Translations under genes and position numbers: made by a program | NCBI GenBank assembly: GCA_934511465.1 | Contig: CAKSWG010000038.1 | Coordinates: 1 to 15,421, forward strand | DNA: 15,421 nucleotides | Direction of reading: 5' to 3' | Origin: an uncultured Faecalibacterium sp. | Lineage (GTDB): Bacteria > Bacillota > Clostridia > Oscillospirales > Ruminococcaceae | Part shown: positions 1 to 6,125 of the stretch, piece after piece | Numbering within the stretch: position 1 is the stretch's first letter | How the letters are laid out: each line of letters starts with the position of its first letter | The notes under the pieces: generated by a model | The model's database searches: none | The model's input: only the letters and a program-made list of their open reading frames with translations | What the model was told of the DNA's origin: nothing

Positions 1-4
1 CCAA

Positions 5-62
5 AAATTGTTTTGTGCGGCCCTTGCGGGCGCGTTGTTTATATTGTACAAACCCGCAAGGG
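5..62 (-). terminator. Possible terminator or stem-loop after ffh
   Basis: A perfect 10-bp inverted repeat (21-30 with 53-62) lies just past the ffh stop, with a 22-nt loop. On the minus strand it is followed, after about 11 nt, by a run of five T (5-9). The large loop and the distance to the T run make it a weak intrinsic terminator; it could instead be a processing or 3'-protecting stem between ffh and a gene beyond the window edge (often rpsP in this operon). Confidence 0.35.
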
Positions 63-77
63 GGTTGTATCACAAAG

Positions 78-1433
78 TTATTTCAGCCCGCGGAAGGCAT
101 TGGGGTTGCCCATCATGCCGCCCAAGCGGCGGGCAAAGCCCTTGGGGCTTTTCTTGAACTGCTTCATCATCTTCTGCATCATCTCAAACTGCTTGAGCAG
201 CTTGTTCACATCGGCCACGGTGGTGCCGCTGCCGGCTGCGATGCGGCGCTTGCGCTTGGGGTTGATGATGGAAGGCTTTTCGCGCTCTTCCTTGGTCATG
301 GAATAGATCATGGCCTCGATGCGGTCGAAGGCTTTCTCGTCGACCTGACTGGGGTCGATGCCGGAAGCACCGGGCAGCATGCTCAGCATCGCGCCTGCGC
401 CGCCCATCTTGCGGATCTGTGCGAACTGGTCCAGCATGTCATTCATGTCGAACTTGTTCTCCATCATCCGCTTGGCGGTCTCTTCGGCAGCCTTTTCGTC
501 CGCCGTCTCCTGCGCACGCTCGATGAGGCTCAGCACATCGCCCATGCCAAGGATGCGGCTTGCCATGCGATCGGGATGGAACACATCCAGATCGTCCAGC
601 TTTTCGCCGGTGCCTTGGAACTTGATGGGCTTGCCGGTAACGGCCAGCACAGAGAGTGCCGCACCGCCGCGGGTGTCGCCGTCGGTCTTGGTGAGGATGA
701 TGCCGTCGATGCTCACCTTCTCGTTGAAGGTCTTGGCAACGTTCACGGCGTCCTGACCGGCCATAGCGTCCACCACCAGCAGGGTCTCGTCCACAGGAAC
801 GGCTTTCTTGATGTCCACCAGCTCCTGCATGAGCACATCGTCGATCTGCAAGCGGCCGGCGGTATCCAGGATCACAATATCATTGCCGTAATCCTTGGCA
901 TGGGCCAGCGCCTTCTTTGCAATTTCCGGCGGCTTTGCCCCCGGCAGCGTGAACACCGGTGCGCCCGCCTGTTTGCCCACCACTTGCAGCTGATCGATGG
1001 CCGCAGGGCGGTATATATCGCAGGCCACCAGCATAGGGCGGCGGCCCTGTTTGATGAAGTATTTTGCCAGTTTTGCGGCGTGGGTGGTCTTGCCGTTGCC
1101 CTGCAAACCGCAGAGCATGATGATCGTCTGGCCCTTGTTCTTGATGTTCAGGCGGGCCGCTTCGCTGCCGCCCATCAGGGCAACCAGCTCTTCGTTGACG
1201 ATCTTGACCACCTGTTGGGCGGGGGTCAGGCTTTCCATGACCTCCTGCCCCATGGCGCGCTCGGACACCTTTGCACAGAAGTCCTTGGCGACCTTGTAGT
1301 TGACATCGGCTTCCAGCAGGGCCATGCGCACTTCGCGCATCGCAGCCTTGATATCCGCCTCGGTCAGCTTGCCATGGCCGCGCAGCTTTTTGAACACACC
1401 GGCAAGGCGGTCGGTAAGGGATTCAAATGCCAT
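78..1433 (-). CDS. ffh: Signal recognition particle GTPase Ffh
   Basis: Protein subunit of the signal recognition particle: binds signal sequences as they leave the ribosome and, by GTP hydrolysis with FtsY, delivers the ribosome to the membrane translocon. The 451-residue length is normal. The helical N domain (1-95) precedes the G domain with the P-loop GLQGNGKTT (109-117), DTAGR (190-194), TKTD (248-251) and the following DGDTRGG. The methionine-rich M domain runs from about 300, with many Met residues near 395-450, and holds the 4.5S RNA and signal-peptide groove. AAAGGAG (1443-1449) lies 9 nt before the ATG. It follows ylxM by 24 bp, so the two are co-transcribed. No key residue is missing. 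The family assignment is secure. Confidence 0.98.
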   Translation of the reverse strand: MAFESLTDRLAGVFKKLRGHGKLTEADIKAAMREVRMALLEADVNYKVAKDFCAKVSERAMGQEVMESLTPAQQVVKIVNEELVALMGGSEAARLNIKNKGQTIIMLCGLQGNGKTTHAAKLAKYFIKQGRRPMLVACDIYRPAAIDQLQVVGKQAGAPVFTLPGAKPPEIAKKALAHAKDYGNDIVILDTAGRLQIDDVLMQELVDIKKAVPVDETLLVVDAMAGQDAVNVAKTFNEKVSIDGIILTKTDGDTRGGAALSVLAVTGKPIKFQGTGEKLDDLDVFHPDRMASRILGMGDVLSLIERAQETADEKAAEETAKRMMENKFDMNDMLDQFAQIRKMGGAGAMLSMLPGASGIDPSQVDEKAFDRIEAMIYSMTKEEREKPSIINPKRKRRIAAGSGTTVADVNKLLKQFEMMQKMMKQFKKSPKGFARRLGGMMGNPNAFRGLK

Positions 1434-1457
1434 TGTACGGTGCTCCTTTCACAGGTT

Positions 1458-1838
1458 TCAGCTCTCGTTCGCTTCGTCGATGGAGCGGATGAGCTTCAGC
1501 ATTTTGGTCAGCTGGTATTCGTACTCGGTGGTGGTCAGACCATTCGGGCCGGTGCACTCGAACCGTGCATCGATCACCATCTGTTCCAGCTCTTCCAGCT
1601 TCTGCTGCACTCGGCGGTAACGCGCCGCAAAACCGACCTTCTGTTCCAGCTCCCGCAGCGCGTTCTCGCCATGCTTGATGGCGTCCCGCGCACCCTGCCG
1701 GGTGATGCCGAAGTTTTCGCCGATCTCGCTCAGCGAAAGGTCATCGTTGTAATACTGGCGCAGCATCTCGCGCTGTTTCTCGGTGAGCACCTCGCCGTAA
1801 AAGTCCAGCAGATAGCCCATTTCCAAGTCTTTTGCCAT
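1458..1838 (-). CDS. ylxM: YlxM family helix-turn-helix protein of the SRP operon
   Basis: A 126-residue acidic protein of the YlxM/p13 family, which sits directly upstream of ffh in most Firmicutes and is reported to associate with the signal recognition particle. A sigma-70 region-4-like helix-turn-helix is visible at about 34-60 (LSLSEIGENFGITRQGARDA), followed by a charged, coiled-coil-prone stretch (about 60-90). The fold suggests DNA or RNA contact, but the cellular role is less certain than the family. Transcription starts at the strong promoter 1907-1935, leaving a leader of about 60 nt. The ribosome site is poor: only G-rich bases around 1840-1850, with AGAGG abutting the ATG, so translation may be modest compared with ffh. 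Confidence 0.93.
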   Translation of the reverse strand: MAKDLEMGYLLDFYGEVLTEKQREMLRQYYNDDLSLSEIGENFGITRQGARDAIKHGENALRELEQKVGFAARYRRVQQKLEELEQMVIDARFECTGPNGLTTTEYEYQLTKMLKLIRSIDEANES

Positions 1839-1880
1839 CCTCTGACCCCCGGTCCCGTGTCTGTGCTTTCGAGAAGTGAT

Positions 1881-1900
1881 GTAAAGTTTATTTGCTTTAC
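1881..1900. repeat. Dyad at the start point of the ylxM-ffh transcript
   Basis: GTAAAG (1881-1886) and CTTTAC (1895-1900) form a perfect 6-bp inverted repeat around an 8-nt AT-rich centre. It begins about 7 nt past the -10 box of the ylxM promoter, so it either forms a hairpin at the very 5' end of the mRNA or is a DNA operator covering +1 to +20. Confidence 0.5.
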
Positions 1901-1906
1901 GGATGA

Positions 1907-1935
1907 AGTATAGCAGATGCTTTGGCTCCTGTCAA
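1907..1935 (-). promoter_or_regulatory. Sigma-A promoter for ylxM-ffh
   Basis: The minus strand carries a perfect -35 TTGACA (1930-1935), a 17-bp spacer and the -10 TATACT (1907-1912). Start of transcription is expected near 1900, about 60 nt before the ylxM ATG. This is one of the strongest promoters in the window. Confidence 0.88.
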
Positions 1936-1998
1936 GAGACTTTCAGAGTTTTTTCCAGAAAAAGCGCCAGAAATTCGCTGTTTTTGCCAAAACGCATC

Positions 1999-2028
1999 TT
2001 GACGCGCACCGCCCTGTTGCGTTAGGAT
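1999..2028 (+). promoter_or_regulatory. Likely promoter of the CysK-like gene
   Basis: TTGACG (1999-2004), an 18-bp spacer and TAGGAT (2023-2028) precede the GTG at 2062. The -10 is one step off a good match, and an overlapping TAGTAT (2028-2033) is spaced too far. It diverges from the ylxM promoter with about 65 bp between the -35 boxes. Confidence 0.5.
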
Positions 2029-2061
2029 AGTATTGTTGTATCCCATGAAAGGAGGGCTTTT

Positions 2062-2976
2062 GTGCCGATCTACCCCAATTTTTACCAGACGCTCAACGCC
2101 TGCCCCATCGTGGAGCTGCGGGGCTATGCCGCCGCCTGCGGGCTGAAAGGGCGGCTGTATGCCTATCTGGACTTTGCAGGCCCCACCGGCACGGCCCGGG
2201 ACGGCCTTGCCGAGGGGATGCTGGCCCTCGCCATTGAAAAAAAAGAGCTGGTGGCCGGCCAGCCCATCATCGAGGCGGCTTCCGGCCCCTTTGCCGCTGC
2301 GCTGACGCTGGCGGGCCTCACCGCCGGGCATCCGGTGGTGCTGGTGATGCCGGAGGACGCCCCCGCCCTGCGGCAGGAGACCCTGCTGCGGCTGGGGGCT
2401 CAGATCCAGCACAGCCCCACCCGCAGCGGCGTGAACGGTGCCCGCCGTCTGGCCGCGCAGACTGCCGCCGCCAACAACTGGTACTATATGGACTGGCTTG
2501 CCAACGATGACAACCCCGAATACCACCGCCGCGTCACCGGCCCGGCCATCGTGCAGAACATCGCCCGCGAGGGCAAAAGCGCCGTGGACGCCATTGTGAT
2601 CGGCGTGGGCAGCGGCGGCACCGTGACCGGCGTGGGCGAGACCATCAAGGCATGGACCAACGATGTGCGCATCGCGGCGGTGGAGCCCTACGAGTCGCAG
2701 GCGCTGGGCGGCGGGCTTACCGGCCCCCACGGCATCAGTGATCTGGGCTACGGCTTTGTGCCGGAAAACTTCAATGCCTATGTGGTGGACAACGTGGTGG
2801 CGGTGAACACCACCGACGCGCAGCGGGCCGCGCAAAAGGTGCTGCGCACCGATGCCATTCCGGCTTCGGTGGCGTCCGGTGCCGTGCTGCAAGCTGCGGC
2901 CCAGCTTATCCATGTGGGCGCCAGCCGCTCCGCCCTTGCCATCCTGCCCGGGCGGCAGATTATCAATACATTATAA
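2062..2976 (+). CDS. Cysteine-synthase-like fold-II PLP protein lacking the catalytic lysine
   Basis: A 304-residue homologue of O-acetylserine sulfhydrylase / cystathionine beta-synthase over its whole length. The start is a GTG with AAAGGAGGG (2048-2056) in good position. Recognisable blocks are DNPEYHRRVTGP (near 155), the PLP-phosphate loop GVGSGGTVTGVG (near 185), the VEPYES block (near 215) and the C-terminal ASGAVL, equivalent to SSGAAL. The position that should be the Schiff-base lysine (GGSVKDR in CysK) reads GTARDG here, with Arg46. The substrate loop TSGNTG reads ASGPFA. The phosphate loop and C-terminal serine survive, so PLP might still bind without a covalent link. A non-catalytic role (regulation, partner binding) or a changed chemistry is inferred, not shown. 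It is transcribed away from ylxM-ffh and towards the MATE gene. Family certain; activity doubtful. Confidence 0.9.
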   Translation: MPIYPNFYQTLNACPIVELRGYAAACGLKGRLYAYLDFAGPTGTARDGLAEGMLALAIEKKELVAGQPIIEAASGPFAAALTLAGLTAGHPVVLVMPEDAPALRQETLLRLGAQIQHSPTRSGVNGARRLAAQTAAANNWYYMDWLANDDNPEYHRRVTGPAIVQNIAREGKSAVDAIVIGVGSGGTVTGVGETIKAWTNDVRIAAVEPYESQALGGGLTGPHGISDLGYGFVPENFNAYVVDNVVAVNTTDAQRAAQKVLRTDAIPASVASGAVLQAAAQLIHVGASRSALAILPGRQIINTL

Positions 2977-2977
2977 T
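2972..2977 (+). promoter_or_regulatory. Isolated TATAAT box before the MATE leader
   Basis: A perfect TATAAT overlaps the stop codon of the CysK-like gene. It would start a transcript near 2984, just before the structured leader. No acceptable -35 lies 16-18 bp upstream (the bases there are G/C), so it is a weak candidate. The MATE gene may equally be transcribed by read-through, because no T-run terminator separates the two genes. Confidence 0.3.
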
Positions 2978-2991
2978 TATTTTCTCGCTTC

Positions 2992-3108
2992 CCCGGCCAG
3001 CGTGCCGGGAGTTTCTCCGAGGACTTCCGGGAGGTGGGGCCCCGGTGCGCAGCACTGGGGCGGGACTTGGGTCCCGGGCTGTCCGAGGAGGAATTACCGG
3101 TGCACCGG
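2992..3108 (+). ncRNA. Highly structured leader RNA upstream of the MATE efflux gene
   Basis: The 176-nt gap before the MATE gene is almost entirely foldable. A 5' hairpin pairs 2992-2997 with 3004-3009. A long closing helix pairs 3015-3018 with 3087-3090 and 3021-3024 with 3081-3084, separated by a tandem GA/GA mismatch, and can extend outward through 3010-3014 with 3091-3095. Inside it are a 9-bp hairpin (3040-3048 with 3052-3060) and a 6-bp hairpin (3061-3066 with 3071-3076), plus a purine-rich strand (3029-3039). A downstream palindrome (3097-3108) repeats the CCGGTGC of 3042-3048 and supplies a better partner for it, so two exclusive folds are possible. This looks like a riboswitch or attenuator aptamer, but it matches no class I can confirm, and no T run follows. 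Confidence 0.55.
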
Positions 3109-3152
3109 CCCTGCTTGTAACCTTATAGAGAAAGGATTCCCTGAAAACTCCA

Positions 3153-4487
3153 ATGATAAACGATATGACCAAAGGAGCCATTACCCCGCTCCTGATCCGC
3201 TTTACCATCCCGCTGGTGCTGGGCAACCTGTTCCAGCTCACCTACAACGCCGCCGACAGCATCATCGTGGGCAAATTTGTGGGCGAAGAAGCCCTTGCTG
3301 CCGTGGGCACCTCGAACCCGCTCATGACGCTGGCCATCCTGTTCATCAACGGCATGTGTCTGGGCGCCGGCATTCTGGTCAGCACCGCGTTCGGCGCCGG
3401 CGATACCAAACTGGTGGAACGTCAGGTGTCTACCACTGCCATTGCAGGCACCGTGTTCTCGCTGGCATTCTCGGCAGCCTGCGTCATTCTGGCAAACCCG
3501 CTGCTGCGGCTGATGCAGGTTCCCGCCGCTATCCTGCCCATTGCGGTAAGCTACCTGCGCATCGTGTTTGCGGGTTTGATCTTCACCTTTTTCTACAACT
3601 TCCTTGCCGCCACCATGCGCGCGCTGGGCGACAGCAAAAGCGCGCTGTATTTTTTGATGATCAGCTCGGTGCTGAACATTGGCGGCGACCTGTTCTTTGT
3701 GCAGGTGCTGAACTGGGGCAGCAACGGCTGTGCCCTGTCCACCGTCATCAGCGAGGCGCTGTGCTGCGTGCTGTGCGTGCTGTATATCCGCTGGAGGGTG
3801 CCCATCCTGCAATTGGGCAAACGCTGGCTGGTGTTCGATGGCAGTCTGCTGCGCAAAACGGTCAGCTACGGCTGGGCCAGCGCCATGCAGCAGGCCACCG
3901 TGCAGCTGGGCAAGATCGCCGTGCAGGCCATCGTGAACACCATGGGCGTGAGCACCATGGCCGCATTTACCGCAGCTTCCCGCATCGACGACTTTGCCTA
4001 CACTCCACAGCAGAACATCGGCCACGCCATGACCACCCTCATGGCCCAGAACCGCGGTGCCGGCAAGCACGACCGCGTGAAGCAGGGCTTCCACTGCGGG
4101 ATGCGCATCGAAGCTGCCTACGGCGTGCTCATCGCGCTGGTGTGCTTTGGCGGCGCGCCCCTCATCATGAGGCTGTTCGTCTCCGACCCCGAGGTCATTC
4201 ATCTGGGCGTGCGCTTTCTGCGCACGGTGTCCCTGTTCTACCTGATGCCCGCAGCCACCAACGGCATTCAGGGCTTCTTCCGCGGCATCGGCGACCTGAA
4301 AGTTACACTTGTGTCCAGCACCTTCAACATGATGTTCCGCGTGGCAGCTGCTGCGGTGTTCGTGCTGGTGTGGAAGATGGAGATCGAAGCGCTGCCCTAC
4401 AGCTACGCGGTGGGCTGGGTGGCCATGCTGGTGTACGAGCTGCCCATGCTGGTGCGGTATCTGCGCAGCCATGGGGATGAGCTGTAA
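3153..4487 (+). CDS. MATE family multidrug/sodium antiporter
   Basis: A 444-residue polytopic membrane protein of the MATE family (MepA/NorM-like), expected to export organic cations or other toxic compounds using a sodium or proton gradient. Two homologous halves of about six membrane segments are visible. The N-terminal half carries the family block PLVLGNLFQLTYNAADSIIVG (about 22-42), which is echoed near 240 in the second half. Substrate cannot be read from sequence. The start is the only ATG after an in-frame stop at 3126; a second Met (3165) follows. The best Shine-Dalgarno (AGAAAGG, 3129-3135) lies 17 nt from the ATG, unusually far. It follows the CysK-like gene on the same strand and ends at a strong hairpin terminator. 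Regulation through the upstream structured leader is inferred. Confidence 0.93.
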   Translation: MINDMTKGAITPLLIRFTIPLVLGNLFQLTYNAADSIIVGKFVGEEALAAVGTSNPLMTLAILFINGMCLGAGILVSTAFGAGDTKLVERQVSTTAIAGTVFSLAFSAACVILANPLLRLMQVPAAILPIAVSYLRIVFAGLIFTFFYNFLAATMRALGDSKSALYFLMISSVLNIGGDLFFVQVLNWGSNGCALSTVISEALCCVLCVLYIRWRVPILQLGKRWLVFDGSLLRKTVSYGWASAMQQATVQLGKIAVQAIVNTMGVSTMAAFTAASRIDDFAYTPQQNIGHAMTTLMAQNRGAGKHDRVKQGFHCGMRIEAAYGVLIALVCFGGAPLIMRLFVSDPEVIHLGVRFLRTVSLFYLMPAATNGIQGFFRGIGDLKVTLVSSTFNMMFRVAAAAVFVLVWKMEIEALPYSYAVGWVAMLVYELPMLVRYLRSHGDEL

Positions 4488-4546
4488 GATCATTTTCATG
4501 TTTTCGGCTTTTGAGCATATTAAGCAGAAATTCTATTACTATAGAA

Positions 4547-4586
4547 CAATTCCCGGCAGACTGCGGTCTGCCGGGAATTGCATTTT
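4547..4586 (+). terminator. Intrinsic terminator of the MATE gene
   Basis: A perfect 15-bp stem (4547-4561 with 4566-4580) closes a 4-nt loop and is followed by CATTTT, about 60 nt past the MATE stop. The T run is short, but the stem is very stable. Confidence 0.8.
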
Positions 4587-4640
4587 CACGGGAGGGGCCG
4601 TTCCGGCAAACGGCATCGTCATTTCTTGCGGAATGCGCGC

Positions 4641-4676
4641 AAAAAAGCCGCTGTATCGCTTGATACGGCGGCTTTT
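4641..4676 (-). terminator. Intrinsic terminator of prs
   Basis: A 15-bp stem with one G-T pair (4643-4657 with 4662-4676) closes a GCTT/AAGC loop. On the minus strand it ends in six T, 14 nt after the prs stop. The arms also end in TTTT on the plus strand, so it may work in both directions and back up the MATE terminator. Confidence 0.88.
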
Positions 4677-4689
4677 GTTGTGCAGTGGA

Positions 4690-5832
4690 TTATTTGCGGC
4701 TTGCCAGCAGGGCCTCGATCTTCTTCAGCGGCTCGATGATGCTGGAAACAGACATATCGTGGTTCAGCGCCACCACAAAGTAGGCTGCATACTTGGAAAC
4801 ATCCACATCCACGTACCAGTCGCGGGTCAGCAGCTCCGGCTTGCGGTAGGTCAGGTTGGTGCCCACCACGTAAGTCAGCTTGCCCTCTGCCACAGCCTTG
4901 TCGAACTTTTCCAGACCGCTGGTGAACAGCGGGAAGGTGGCGTTGGCAATGATGCGGGCAGCACCGCGCTCTTTCAGGTTGCTGGCAACCTCCAGCATGC
5001 TCTCGCCGGATGCAATGATATCGTCTGCGATGAACACGGTCTTGCCTTCCACGCTCTCACCCAGATACTCGTGGGCAACAATGGGGTTGCGGCCGTTCAC
5101 CACGCGGGTGTAATCGCGGCGCTTGTAGAACATGCCCAGATTGCAGCCCAGCACACTGGAGAAGTACATATTGCGGTTCATGGCGCCCTCGTCCGGGCTG
5201 ACCACGGTAAACTTGCTCTTATCAAAGGAGATATCCGGGTCCTTTTTCAGCAGGCTCTTGAGCACCTGATAGGTGGGCATGGCGTTATCAAAGCTCATCA
5301 GGGGCACAGCATTCTGCACGCGGGGGTCGTGGGCGTCAAAGGTGATGATGTTCTTCACACCCATGCTCTGCAATTCCTGCAAGGCCACGGCGCAGTCCAG
5401 ACTCTCGCGCACCACGCGGCGGTGCTGACGGCCGCCGTACAGGCTGGGCATAATCACAGACACACGGTGTGCCTTGCCGGCCACGGCTTGGATCAGGCGC
5501 TTGAGGTTTGCAAAGTGATCATCCGGGGACATGTGGTTGATGTTATCGAACAGCTTGTAAGTTACGCTGTAATTGCCCGGGTCAATGACGATGAAAATAT
5601 CATCACCGCGCACCGACTCCTTCACCAGACCCTTGGCGTCGCCGCTCTGGAAGCGGGGGCAGTCGCAGGGGATGATAAAGGTCTCCTTATCGATGCCGGC
5701 TTCTCTGGCCCAGCGGGTCAGGTGCTTGTCGATCAGGCCGGTAAGCTCCTCCGCACCGGGGCAGGCGATGAGACGCATATCGGCCACGCTGGGCTGCTCA
5801 AAGAACGACTTCGGGGAAATTTCAATGGACAT
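4690..5832 (-). CDS. prs: Ribose-phosphate pyrophosphokinase, long divergent type
   Basis: Makes PRPP from ribose 5-phosphate and ATP for nucleotide, histidine and tryptophan synthesis. Conserved stretches match PRPP synthetase in order: PSLYGGRQHRR (ATP-site region, usually PY..YARQDR), DAHDPRVQ (usually DLHAPQIQ), VVSPDEGAMNR (usually VVSPDHGG..R), YKRRD (flexible loop) and ADDIIASGES (PRPP loop, usually VDDMIDTAGT). At 380 residues it is about 65 longer than the usual enzyme, and several motif residues differ, so it belongs to a divergent branch seen in Clostridia. A GTG at 5838 would add two residues but sits only 2 nt from AAGGAG (5841-5846). The ATG at 5832 has an 8-nt spacing and is preferred. 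Single-gene unit with its own terminator. Confidence 0.9.
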   Translation of the reverse strand: MSIEISPKSFFEQPSVADMRLIACPGAEELTGLIDKHLTRWAREAGIDKETFIIPCDCPRFQSGDAKGLVKESVRGDDIFIVIDPGNYSVTYKLFDNINHMSPDDHFANLKRLIQAVAGKAHRVSVIMPSLYGGRQHRRVVRESLDCAVALQELQSMGVKNIITFDAHDPRVQNAVPLMSFDNAMPTYQVLKSLLKKDPDISFDKSKFTVVSPDEGAMNRNMYFSSVLGCNLGMFYKRRDYTRVVNGRNPIVAHEYLGESVEGKTVFIADDIIASGESMLEVASNLKERGAARIIANATFPLFTSGLEKFDKAVAEGKLTYVVGTNLTYRKPELLTRDWYVDVDVSKYAAYFVVALNHDMSVSSIIEPLKKIEALLASRK

Positions 5833-5899
5833 AATCACAACTCCTTATTGCTGCTCTACAATCCGTACGATCCGCGCACAAATGCGCATATCCGTCTTT

Positions 5900-5928
5900 A
5901 TTTTATCACAATTTGACGTTTGTGCCAT
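5900..5928 (-). promoter_or_regulatory. Possible prs promoter and upstream region
   Basis: ATGGCA (5923-5928), a 17-bp spacer and TAAAAT (5900-5905) on the minus strand would give a leader of about 60 nt. Two direct copies of CAATTTG (5909-5915 and 5931-5937) are 22 bp apart, about two helical turns, around the -35, and could be a protein site. The rest of the 293-bp gap (5833-6125) is AT-rich with no convincing gene. Confidence 0.4.
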
Positions 5929-6080
5929 ATCAATTTGTTTCCGGTGCATATTTTCTGCGCCTTGCACATCTGTTTTACTTTTTTGAAAAAGAGTCTGTGT
6001 GTTTTTGACAAAAAGACAGCCAATTCTTTTCCTTTTCTCAAATTCCGCCTGATTTTGCAGGAAAAGTAGGACTTTTACGC

Positions 6081-6110
6081 AAAAACGCCGCAGTGCAAAC
6101 GCACTGCGGC
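6081..6110 (-). terminator. Intrinsic terminator of the flavin reductase gene
   Basis: A perfect 10-bp GC-rich stem (6087-6096 with 6101-6110) with a 4-nt loop lies 15 nt past the stop codon. On the minus strand it is followed by G and five T. Confidence 0.85.
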
Positions 6111-6125
6111 AAAGGTCAGTTCCGA

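Noticed and set aside
15..1913. Plus-strand open frame of 632 codons over ffh and ylxM
   Set aside because: It is antisense to two certain genes, His/Leu/Ala-rich in the manner of a GC-rich shadow frame, and has no ribosome site.
2992..3108. Guanidine, FMN, TPP, SAM, c-di-GMP or T-box riboswitch
   Set aside because: None of the conserved cores I know for these classes is present. The guanidine-IV (mepA) class is the right context but I cannot verify its consensus, so no class is named.
2852..4480. Plus-strand open frame of 542 codons over the MATE gene
   Set aside because: Different frame from the MATE protein, Arg/His/Ala-rich shadow composition, no family features, starts inside the CysK-like gene.
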